DNA of 7,407 nt from UBA7672 sp041166025 (GTDB lineage: Bacteria > Pseudomonadota > Alphaproteobacteria > Caulobacterales > Hyphomonadaceae). A model generated the notes under the pieces. It saw only the letters and a program-made list of their open reading frames with translations. It made no database searches and was not told the origin of the DNA. The DNA is taken from contig JBEAMJ010000104.1 of assembly GCA_041166025.1 (NCBI GenBank), forward strand, positions 1 through 7,407. Reading direction: 5' to 3'. The position numbers and the translations under genes were made by a program. Positions 1 to 5,319 of this stretch are shown in pieces. Each line of letters begins with the position of its first letter. The first letter of the stretch is position 1.

Positions 1-185
1 GCGATGTCCTGGACGGTTTCTTCCCGCTTGAAGGCGGTAACGACGACCACGTCGCGGTCGCGCTCCTGATCAGCAGCGGGTTGCGGAGAGGATTGCGGCC
101 CCCCTTCCGTGTTCTGCGCCATGGCTGGCATAGCCAGTCCCAGCGCAAGCAAGCTCACGAGCGAAATACGATTAATCTGCGCCAT
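1..185 (-). CDS. TonB-dependent receptor, N-terminal fragment
   Basis: This is the first 61 codons of an outer-membrane TonB-dependent receptor; the rest lies left of the window. Such receptors import siderophores, vitamins, glycans or peptides using energy passed through TonB. Residues 1-23 form a signal peptide: a short N-terminus with Arg6, a hydrophobic core rich in Leu, then Ala-Met-Ala before Gln24 as the likely cleavage site. A Gln/Pro/Glu-rich linker follows to about residue 44. Residues 45-61 carry a TonB box and plug start (DVVVVTAFKREETVQDI), which is the diagnostic part. The ATG at 185-183 is preceded by GGGAGGA (revcomp of 194-200) with an 8-nt gap, so the start is secure. The substrate cannot be told because the barrel is missing. 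The nearest upstream gene in the same orientation is the TPR lipoprotein, about 440 bp away. Confidence 0.85.
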   Translation of the reverse strand, partial: MAQINRISLVSLLALGLAMPAMAQNTEGGPQSSPQPAADQERDRDVVVVTAFKREETVQDI

Positions 186-628
186 GCGACGCGTCCTCCC
201 TGGCAGCGATCCTCCCGAGGCGTCCCTTGTCTCTGTGTGACGCCTGCGCTCCCCGAAACTCTCATTCGGCCCGCGCAAAAATCATCCTCGGATTTTGACA
301 ATCCCCACGTCAACGGCGCCCTAAGGGAATGGAGTCGTAGCGTCAGTTGGCACGCACGTGGGGAAGCTGTGCGGCGCAACAAATCATCCGCGACCGGAGC
401 ATACCTTCGCATGACCATCACGGCGGCGTTATTTTCCGTGATCAACGCTGGGGAAAGCTGAGAAGGAACTGAAAAACAATTGGTTTTGCTAGATACTGTC
501 TAGTCGATTGTTGCTGCATTGCAGCGAAGTGTCGGCTTGCATCACCAGCGAAATATTTTCAGTTCCGCGTGGGTCAACGTCATCTGACGCGCTGCGGCAT
601 GGCGGAATCGGCGACGATGGCGGGGGCG
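186..628. other. Non-coding gap with inverted repeats upstream of the receptor gene
   Basis: The gap holds the receptor's leader and presumably its promoter, but I found no convincing -35/-10 pair on the minus strand. The open frames that cross it have Arg/Ser-rich composition and no start-site support. Besides the 465-566 element, one clean hairpin is visible: ATCACGG (417-423) pairs with CCGTGAT (436-442) across a 12-nt loop. It has no T-tract on either side, so it does not look like an intrinsic terminator. The TPR gene, which ends at 629, therefore has no obvious terminator here. A TTGACA on the plus strand at 295-300 has no matching -10 box and no gene after it. Confidence 0.6.
465..566. 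repeat. 102-bp nested inverted-repeat element, possible structured RNA or small repeat
   Basis: GGAACTGAAAA (465-475) is the exact reverse complement of TTTTCAGTTCC (556-566), giving an 11-bp closing stem around 80 nt. Inside lie CTAGA (489-493) with TCTAG (499-503), flanked by AACAAT (475-480) with ATTGTT (507-512), and a near-palindrome GCTGCA-T-TGCAGC (513-525). The motif CAGCGAA also occurs twice (522-528 and 547-553). Read on the minus strand, this would fold as a closed multi-branched RNA starting about 380 nt upstream of the receptor ATG. The block is much richer in A and T than its surroundings. It could be a cis-regulatory RNA, a small RNA, a cluster of protein sites, or a miniature repeat element. 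I see no target-site duplication at its ends. It matches no named RNA family that I recognise. Confidence 0.45.
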
Positions 629-2347
629 TCAGATCGCCTCGACGGTGATGCTGTCGAAGTTTCCTTGCCAGAGTTTTCTTGCCCGCGAGAGCGTTTCCGA
701 TGCGTCCTGCGCACGACCTTGCCCTTCGAGCGCATGGCCCAGAACCCAAAGGGCGAGCGGATCGTGCTTCCACGCCTTGAGCGAGGCGCGCGCCTCCGAT
801 TCGGCCTTCGAGAAATCGCCGATGCGCAGGTAGGCGGCTGCGACGGACCGGCGGATAGGATACCACCAGGCCGGGGGGTCCATGTAGCCGCTCATCTTCG
901 CCTCCTGGATGTCAGCGCCGGCGCGGAAGCGTTCAAGGGCGCGGGCGATGTTGCCTTCGGCCATGGCGAGCCGGCCCTCGAGGACGGCGACGGCGACCTG
1001 CTGCTCTTCCTCGCCGGCGGTTTCCCTGCGCAGAAGATCGAGTTCGCGGCGGGCACCGGCCGCATCCCCTTTTTGCAGGAGCGCTTCGCCGCGAGCATAG
1101 GCGCGATAAGCGCGGAATTCCGGATCGTCACGTGTCACCGGCGGGACAGCGAGCATCCGATCCGGCGCATAGCGCGCGAGCGCGACCCAGGTGCGGGGCG
1201 TTGGATCCCAGCGCTGTTCGGGGCCGGTGGGCGGGTAAGCTTTCGTCGCGTGCTCGGCGTAGCGCAGGGCGAGCTCGCCATCGCCGGACATCATCGCGCC
1301 GGCGAGACCGAACGAGAGATTGTGCGCATAGTACATCGGCAGGATGAACTTGCCGTCCATCGGCGGGCGCGGGTCCCCGCCGAGATCTATCCATTTCGTG
1401 TCGGCCTCGATGGCCTGCGCGTTGACGATGGCGGCATCCTGGTAACGGCCGGCGTGGAAGAAGGTATGCGCCGGCATATGAACGAGATGGCTGGCGAGCG
1501 GTGCGAGCCTGCCGAGTTTTTCCGCATACGGAATGGCATCTTCGGCGCGGTCGTCGAACTCCGCGCCGTGGATGAAATAGTGAATGGCGCCGGTGTCGTC
1601 GGGGTGTGTCTTGAGCACGGCCTCGATGAGGGTCAGCGCCTGTTTGAGTGTGGATTCATCGCCGCCGCGCACAGGCATCATCAGACTGTGGGCTGCGAGC
1701 ACGGCGAGTTCGGGCTCGGCTGGATAGTCGGCGGCGATCTTCGCCAATGCCTGACCGAAAGCTGGTTCGGTCTTGCCCTCCCCGGCGCGCGCGCCGCCGA
1801 GGATGTTCTTCGGGCCATCGACGGCAGCCTCCGGAGCATAGCGCGCGAGCATCGCATCGGCCAGGCGGAGGGCGAGCGCATCGCCAGGTTTCACAAGCGA
1901 CTTCGCGCGTTCGGCAGCGGCGAGCGCGGCTTTTCGTTCCTCCTCGTTGATGCCGTAGTTGAGCGTAGGGCCAAGCGCCCAGGCTTCGCCCCAGGAACAG
2001 ATCGAACAGGCAGGATCGGCCTCGACCGCCTTCTTCATCGCGGCCTTGGCGTCCTGATGGTAGAAGGCGTGGCTGAGGGCGAGCCCGTAGTCGAACCAGT
2101 CCTGCGCGGCCTTGACTGCGGTGTCGACTTTGAAGCCGCCCGTGCCCATGCCGCCCGCGAGCTTGATGTCGGGGGCGAATTGGTCGGCGCCCAGCGCCTC
2201 GGCCGAGCAGAGGGCGTTGAGCGCCAGAAGTGTTTCAGCAGCGGTTTGCGAAGGGGGAGCGAGCGTGACGACTGGCGGCACAACGGCCGGGCCGGTCGCG
2301 CAGGCGGGTATGGCGATCAGGGCAAGAAGCGCGGGTCGCTTGCGCAT
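629..2347 (-). CDS. TPR-repeat lipoprotein with conserved Cys/His motifs
   Basis: The 572-residue product has a lipoprotein signal: charged residues 2-4, a short hydrophobic stretch, then a lipobox-like IPAC with Cys16, so it should be exported and anchored to a membrane. The rest is helical with repeated TPR-like units, for example around 83-113 (ending at the DPAC motif), 300-316 (RYQDAAIVNAQAIEADT), 452-477 and 505-560. Motifs typical of a large uncharacterised bacterial TPR family are present: DPACSICSWGEAWALGP (111-127), IHYFIHGAE (255-263), SHLVHMPAHTFFHAGRYQDA (286-305) and DPPAWWYPIRRS (490-501). Cys114/Cys117 and His256, 260, 287, 290, 294 and 298 could bind metal or haem, but that is inference. 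The ATG at 2347 has GGAG (revcomp of 2354-2357) at 6 nt. The function is unknown. Co-orientation with the receptor gene hints at an envelope role. Confidence 0.85.
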   Translation of the reverse strand: MRKRPALLALIAIPACATGPAVVPPVVTLAPPSQTAAETLLALNALCSAEALGADQFAPDIKLAGGMGTGGFKVDTAVKAAQDWFDYGLALSHAFYHQDAKAAMKKAVEADPACSICSWGEAWALGPTLNYGINEEERKAALAAAERAKSLVKPGDALALRLADAMLARYAPEAAVDGPKNILGGARAGEGKTEPAFGQALAKIAADYPAEPELAVLAAHSLMMPVRGGDESTLKQALTLIEAVLKTHPDDTGAIHYFIHGAEFDDRAEDAIPYAEKLGRLAPLASHLVHMPAHTFFHAGRYQDAAIVNAQAIEADTKWIDLGGDPRPPMDGKFILPMYYAHNLSFGLAGAMMSGDGELALRYAEHATKAYPPTGPEQRWDPTPRTWVALARYAPDRMLAVPPVTRDDPEFRAYRAYARGEALLQKGDAAGARRELDLLRRETAGEEEQQVAVAVLEGRLAMAEGNIARALERFRAGADIQEAKMSGYMDPPAWWYPIRRSVAAAYLRIGDFSKAESEARASLKAWKHDPLALWVLGHALEGQGRAQDASETLSRARKLWQGNFDSITVEAI

Positions 2348-2509
2348 GAGGGTCTCCGTGGTGCGCAGAGCCTAAACTGGGTTGGCGGGGCGGGGAATGG
2401 GCATGCGGCGGCGCTCTGAGAAGCTAGTGCGCCGGTGGCAGTCGGCAATCAGCGGCCCGGGGGGACTGGGCGGACCGCGCGCGTTGGTGAACCGGCCCAG
2501 CGTCCTTCG

Positions 2510-2819
2510 CTAGGTCTTCTGCCTCATCAGGATCAGTGCTGCGCGAGAGCCGCAGTTATCGATTGTGGCGGCGGTTGGCGCGTCGTGCAGATGCGCCGCG
2601 CGCGCAGCGGTGTTGAGGTTCTGCATGGCGCTGCGGTAGGCCGTTAAGGGCGGAACGAAATCGTCCGAGGCGGCAGCCGGCCGGATTGATCCTCCTCCCG
2701 CGGATGGCCTTATGGCCGTTAGCGATCACCACGATCATCAACCGCCAGAAGGTCAGTATAGTGCCCAGCATGACCGGGAGGCCGCGCAGGAACCAAAATT
2801 GGAACGTCCAGTCCCTCAT
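2510..2819 (-). pseudogene. Small membrane-protein gene, apparently frameshifted
   Basis: From the ATG at 2819 the frame encodes a convincing start: MRDWTFQF, then a hydrophobic stretch (about residues 8-33) ending in IVVIANGHKAIR. By hand count about 34 of these first 40 codons end in G or C. Past about residue 47 the same frame becomes an Arg/His/Cys-rich tail, GC3 drops to about 55%, and it ends at 2556. The +1 frame takes over at 2660-2680 with an ordinary sequence (AAASDDFVPPLTAYRSAM...), about 78% GC3, and a TAG at 2510-2512. The span of 310 nt is one base more than a whole number of codons, so one extra base, perhaps in the CCGGCCGG stretch near 2675-2683, would explain it. The repaired product would be about 102 residues. 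The ATG has only a weak AGG at 7 nt. I do not recognise the family. It could be a real pseudogene, a sequencing error, or two overlapping reading frames. Confidence 0.45.
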
Positions 2820-3105
2820 GGGCGCGCCTACACGACCGCGCTTTACCACGCCGATCCCATCCCTCTGTCTCCCCCGATTTTTCGCGCTATGGCGTTGAAG
2901 CTGCGGGAGAGGATTTCTCTCCATCCCCCAATCTCATACCATGCCTTTCCCATCGTTTTGGCGCTCGTTTGCTGACAGCCCCGATGGTCCTTGTGCTCGC
3001 CTTGTTGAGTTTCAAACACGACGGACACGAAGATGGCGAAGTGGCGGGGGCCTGCCTGCGCGCAATGTGGTTTGGCAGGGCAGGCAGGCGCCAGAGGATC
3101 CCGCG
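2820..3105. other. Non-coding spacer with hairpins downstream of folA
   Basis: No frame here has convincing coding character. A 61-codon minus-strand frame (3028-2843) has mixed third positions and no ribosome site that I trust. Two hairpins are present: the long one at 3050-3089 (listed separately), and GGAGAG (2906-2911) with CTCTCC (2917-2922) around a 5-nt loop. Neither is followed by a T-tract. The right side may hold the folA transcript end, and the left side may hold the promoter of the frameshifted small gene. Confidence 0.5.
3050..3089 (-). terminator. Long GC-rich hairpin after folA, possible transcript end
   Basis: GCCTGCCTGC (3050-3059) pairs perfectly with GCAGGCAGGC (3080-3089) around a 20-nt loop. 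It lies 16 bp past the folA stop on the minus strand. The position suggests the 3' end of the folA transcript, either a Rho-dependent end or a stem protecting the mRNA. It lacks the T-run of an intrinsic terminator, so the call is tentative. Confidence 0.35.
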
Positions 3106-3672
3106 CTAGCAGTGTTCGTATTCGCGGATTGTGAAGCTGGCTTCGTTGTCGGCGTCGGCTCCGACGTGGGTGGCGGAGGTTTCGCGCCAGCGGGCGCGGT
3201 CGAATGGGGGGAAGAAAACATCGGCGTCGGCTTCGGCGTTGACTTCGGTGAGCGTCATGTGGGTCGCCACCTCAAGGCCTGCGTCATAGATGTCTGCACC
3301 ACCGATGATCGAGACCTCGGTCCAACCGGCGTGCGCGGCCATCGCGCGGGCGGCGGCGAGTGCCGGCGGCAGGCTGGAGAAGACGTGTGCGCCTGGCGCC
3401 ATGAAGTCCAGATTGCGCGTGGCGACGATGTTTGGCCGGCCGGGGATGGGGCGCTTGGGCAGACTCTCCCAGGTCTTCCGCCCCATGACCAACGGGGTCT
3501 TCGCTGTGACCCGCCGAAAATTTGCCATGTCGGCCTTGAGCCTGAACAGGAGCCGGTTGTCGCGGCCGAGCTCCCCTCGCCGGCCGATCGCGGCGACAAT
3601 GCGAACGCCGATTGTGTTGGCCGTGATGGGAAAGATGGACGTTGGCACGGGGATCTCTGTAATGACTGCCAT
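3106..3672 (-). CDS. folA: Dihydrofolate reductase
   Basis: This enzyme reduces dihydrofolate to tetrahydrofolate with NADPH and is the target of trimethoprim. The 188-residue frame aligns through its length with type I bacterial DHFR. It shows VRIVAAIG (23-30), LKADMANFRRVT (45-56) with Asp48 at the place of E. coli Asp27, MGRKTWES (63-70), PIPGRPNIVATRN (75-87), IIGGADIY (122-129) for the NADPH loop, and the C-terminal FTIREYEHC. Phe43 replaces the usual Trp (E. coli Trp22), and Leu42 replaces the preceding Pro. The first 22 residues exceed the family norm. The ATG at 3672 has no good ribosome site. A GTG at 3648 follows AGAG by 6 nt and may be the true start, giving 180 residues. The gene diverges from the VUT transporter across about 57 bp and shares the folate cycle with thyA. 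Confidence 0.93.
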   Translation of the reverse strand: MAVITEIPVPTSIFPITANTIGVRIVAAIGRRGELGRDNRLLFRLKADMANFRRVTAKTPLVMGRKTWESLPKRPIPGRPNIVATRNLDFMAPGAHVFSSLPPALAAARAMAAHAGWTEVSIIGGADIYDAGLEVATHMTLTEVNAEADADVFFPPFDRARWRETSATHVGADADNEASFTIREYEHC

Positions 3673-3729
3673 GACGATGTGCAGTGACCGCCTTTGGCGA
3701 CACGCGCAAGTGGCGGGAGCGGGTCACGC

Positions 3730-4413
3730 ATGGATGTTGTCTGGCACGAGATCGTCTCGATCATCGCTTCGCGCGATCCGGCGCACCTGCCCTATGTCCT
3801 TGCGGGGATCGTGGCGACAGGGGTGTTGATTTGGCGGCTTAAGGGGCGCGCCTGGGCCTATCTCTATGTGGCGCTGATTCCCTTCCTTAATTGGAGCTTC
3901 GGCAAGATCAGCGGCGTCGACGTGAGCAACGAGCTGGGCTGGCTGTTCGGCACGGCGCACAAGATCCTGGTAAATCCTTTGACCATCGTGACGGGACTTG
4001 TGTTCGTGATCCGCGACTTCGTGCAACGCGAGATGGGGCATCGCGTACTGATCCTGATGGCACTCGCGATCGCATGGTCGTTCTACTATTCCTGGCCGGT
4101 GATCGCGCTGGCCTCGGGCATCGCCTTCGCGATCTCGGAAACGGTGGACTGGCTGCTTTTCACCTTCACCAAGTATCGCCTGTCGACGCGCATCCTGCTG
4201 TCGAGCGCGATCGCAGCGCCGATCGACACGACGGTGTTTCTCTATGGCGCGGACCTTGCGCAGGTGATGGCGGGCGTTGGGCAGCCGGGCGACATGCTCA
4301 ATCTCGCCAACTGGATCCTGTTCATACTCGGCAAGATGGTCGGCGCTGTTGTTGTCTCCTGGATGGTCCGTCGGCGCGAGTTGCGCGGCGAGGTTGATCC
4401 GGCGGCGGCTTAG
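3730..4413 (+). CDS. VUT-family membrane transporter (queuosine-precursor type)
   Basis: This 227-residue integral membrane protein has about six hydrophobic segments, near 19-36, 43-58, 80-96, 105-140, 154-172 and 192-212. The family signature is clear: VIRDFVQREMGH (93-104), IAFAISETVDWLLFTF (131-146) with conserved Ser136/Glu137/Asp140, and RILLSSAIAAPIDTTVFL (154-171). These match the VUT (Vut_1) family, whose E. coli member YhhQ takes up queuosine precursors such as preQ0. The substrate of this copy is inferred only. I chose the ATG at 3730, with GGGAG at 3715-3719 ten bases upstream, over an in-frame TTG at 3694 whose extra 12 residues are Gly/Ser/Arg-rich. It diverges from folA, and its stop codon interlocks with that of the convergent small membrane protein. 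No terminator follows directly, so transcripts may overlap. Confidence 0.78.
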   Translation: MDVVWHEIVSIIASRDPAHLPYVLAGIVATGVLIWRLKGRAWAYLYVALIPFLNWSFGKISGVDVSNELGWLFGTAHKILVNPLTIVTGLVFVIRDFVQREMGHRVLILMALAIAWSFYYSWPVIALASGIAFAISETVDWLLFTFTKYRLSTRILLSSAIAAPIDTTVFLYGADLAQVMAGVGQPGDMLNLANWILFILGKMVGAVVVSWMVRRRELRGEVDPAAA

Positions 4414-4634
4414 GACCTCGGCGTGTTTCGTAGCGCAGCGATAACTGAGATGCCGCCGAGAACGAACAATGCGCTGGAAACATCCAGCCGCGCCCACGCT
4501 TCGCCGATCGAGATCCTGCCTGCGAGAACCTGGCCTGTCTCATAGCCGGCCCTGGCGATCATGATGAGGGCATAGACGGCATAGATGCCGGCCAGAGCCG
4601 AAAACATTGCTACTTGCGGGCGTGATCGGGGCAC
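4410..4634 (-). CDS. Small two-helix membrane protein, unknown function
   Basis: A 74-residue protein with two likely membrane helices, about residues 9-28 (AMFSALAGIYAVYALIMIA) and 51-69 (DVSSALFVLGGISVIAALR). They are joined by a polar loop containing GYETGQVLAGRISIGEAWARL. I set the start at the GTG at 4634-4632 because GGAG (revcomp of 4643-4646) sits 8 nt upstream. An ATG farther upstream (4709) would place the promoter and part of the terminator T-tract inside the gene. An ATG at 4607 would cut into the first helix. A candidate promoter lies at 4670-4698, so the gene is probably transcribed alone. Its TAA shares bases with the TAG of the VUT gene. I do not recognise the family. Confidence 0.68.
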   Translation of the reverse strand: MPRSRPQVAMFSALAGIYAVYALIMIARAGYETGQVLAGRISIGEAWARLDVSSALFVLGGISVIAALRNTPRS

Positions 4635-4642
4635 CGTCAATT

Positions 4643-4646
4643 CTCC
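4643..4646 (-). promoter_or_regulatory. Ribosome binding site that fixes a GTG start
   Basis: GGAG on the minus strand, 8 nt before the GTG at 4634. It supports a 74-residue product over the longer ATG-initiated frame, whose start lies upstream of the candidate promoter. Confidence 0.55.
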
Positions 4647-4669
4647 AGAACGCGACTGACCCTGTGCAT

Positions 4670-4698
4670 GATATAGGGAAAATCCGACGAGATCTGAA
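4670..4698 (-). promoter_or_regulatory. Candidate sigma-70-type promoter of the small membrane protein
   Basis: On the minus strand, TTCAGA (4698-4693, 4 of 6 to TTGACA) is followed after exactly 17 nt by TATATC (4675-4670, 4 of 6 to TATAAT). It sits just after the upstream terminator and about 36 bp before the GTG start, which is the expected place. The match is moderate. Confidence 0.4.
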
Positions 4699-4700
4699 GG

Positions 4701-4733
4701 AAAAAACAAAAAAGGCGGTCCGACAGGACCGCC
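4701..4733 (-). terminator. Rho-independent terminator of the Ala/Pro-rich lipoprotein gene
   Basis: On the minus strand, GGCGGTCC (4733-4726), loop TGTC, then GGACCGCC (4721-4714) form a perfect 8-bp GC-rich stem, followed by TTTTTTGTTTTTT (4713-4701). It lies 48 bp past the lipoprotein stop codon. A smaller stem, GACTC/GAGTC (4741-4754), precedes it. In the plus direction the stem is followed only by CTTT, so any role in ending the VUT transcript would be weak. Confidence 0.9.
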
Positions 4734-4780
4734 CTTTCGCGACTCTTGCGAGTCTTGTTGCCGTCAGTCCGTCGCGCCGC

Positions 4781-5038
4781 TTAGTGCGGAGCGGCGGGGG
4801 CAGCCGGAGCAGCAGCACCGTCAGCCGGAGCGGCCGGGGCGGCAGCCGGGTCAGCGGCCGGAGCGGCAGCAGCCGGGTCAGCCGGGGTCGCCATCGGGTC
4901 AGCGGCCGGAGCCGGAGCCGGCTCGGCAGCAGCCGGGGCGGCGGCAGGCGTTTCAGCGGCCGGGGCTTCAGCGGCAGGGCTGCAGGCGGCGAGGAAAGCA
5001 GCGGCCGAAGCCGCAGCAACGATCAGTTTGAACGACAT
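4781..5038 (-). CDS. Ala/Pro-rich small lipoprotein
   Basis: An 85-residue exported lipoprotein. Residues 1-18 form a signal peptide with Lys4 and a hydrophobic Ala-rich core; FLAAC places the lipidated cysteine at 19. The mature part is almost only Ala and Pro with scattered Glu and Asp, including repeated ADP, AAAP and PAAP units, and ends in His85. Such tails are extended and acidic and may span the periplasm or contact the cell wall; that is inference. The ATG at 5038 has GGAGGGA (revcomp of 5047-5053) at 8 nt. It has a candidate promoter at 5132-5160 and a strong terminator at 4701-4733, which points to a single-gene unit, probably well expressed. Low-complexity composition prevents family assignment. 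Small lipoproteins of this look are common in alphaproteobacteria. Confidence 0.8.
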   Translation of the reverse strand: MSFKLIVAAASAAAFLAACSPAAEAPAAETPAAAPAAAEPAPAPAADPMATPADPAAAAPAADPAAAPAAPADGAAAPAAPAAPH

Positions 5039-5131
5039 TGGATAGATCCCTCCGACGGATCACACCCGCCTCGGGGATGAAAGTCCGGGCGGCGAGCGTG
5101 TTTGTGCCGGGCCGCGAAAAAGCACAAGATG

Positions 5132-5160
5132 TTGATAGATTAGGTTTCAGTCAGTTTCAG
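5132..5160 (-). promoter_or_regulatory. Candidate promoter of the Ala/Pro-rich lipoprotein, with a direct repeat
   Basis: On the minus strand, CTGAAA (5160-5155, 4 of 6 to TTGACA), a 17-nt spacer, and TATCAA (5137-5132, 4 of 6 to TATAAT). The predicted leader is about 85 nt and contains TTGTGC (5102-5107) pairing with GCACAA (5122-5127). A second CTGAAA lies at 5150-5145, exactly 10 bp from the first, so one of the two could be part of a regulator site. Confidence 0.35.
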
Positions 5161-5319
5161 GGCGGTCCGTTAACGCCGCGCCCGGGTCGAGATGAGGCGA
5201 TCAATGCCGCAGACGCGGCCGACCAGAGTCAGGGCTTTGCCGCACCGCAGAAAGACCTTGAATCTATTGGGAAGTCGCGCGAATCCGCCCCTAGGAATGC
5301 CAAATACCCGCAACGGGGA

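Noticed and set aside
295..300. Perfect TTGACA on the plus strand
   Set aside because: No -10 box at 16-18 nt and no plus-strand gene follows.
155..445. A 96-codon minus-strand frame in the gap upstream of the receptor
   Set aside because: It overlaps the receptor start in another frame, has no ribosome site or domain, and is Arg/Ser-rich as in out-of-frame reading.
465..566. Integron attC site as an explanation of the nested repeat
   Set aside because: The ends lack the RYYYAAC and GTTRRRY core sites, and no integrase or cassette gene is nearby.
186..628. Cobalamin riboswitch upstream of the TonB-dependent receptor
   Set aside because: I could not find the conserved B12-box core or its flanking stems on the minus strand.
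569..2419. A 616-codon open frame on the plus strand opposite the TPR gene
   Set aside because: It is antisense to a gene with clear family motifs, a lipobox and a good ribosome site. Its own composition is Gly/Arg/Glu-rich without recognisable domains, as expected for the shadow frame of a GC-rich gene.
2691..2699. Strong Shine-Dalgarno-like GGAGGAGG on the minus strand
   Set aside because: No ATG, GTG or TTG lies within the usual distance. The bases read as Gly-Arg-Arg codons of the frameshifted gene.
2843..3028. A 61-codon minus-strand frame in the folA downstream spacer
   Set aside because: Its third positions are mixed, it has no recognisable domain, and it spans a hairpin; it is more likely non-coding.
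3673..3729. preQ1-type riboswitch in front of the VUT transporter
   Set aside because: The spacer is only about 57 bp and shows neither the hairpin nor the A-rich pseudoknot tail expected for that class.
4607..5080. A plus-strand frame rich in Ser, Arg and Gly opposite the lipoprotein gene
   Set aside because: The RS-like composition is the reverse-strand reading of an Ala/Pro repeat, and the frame crosses the terminator and the lipoprotein promoter side.
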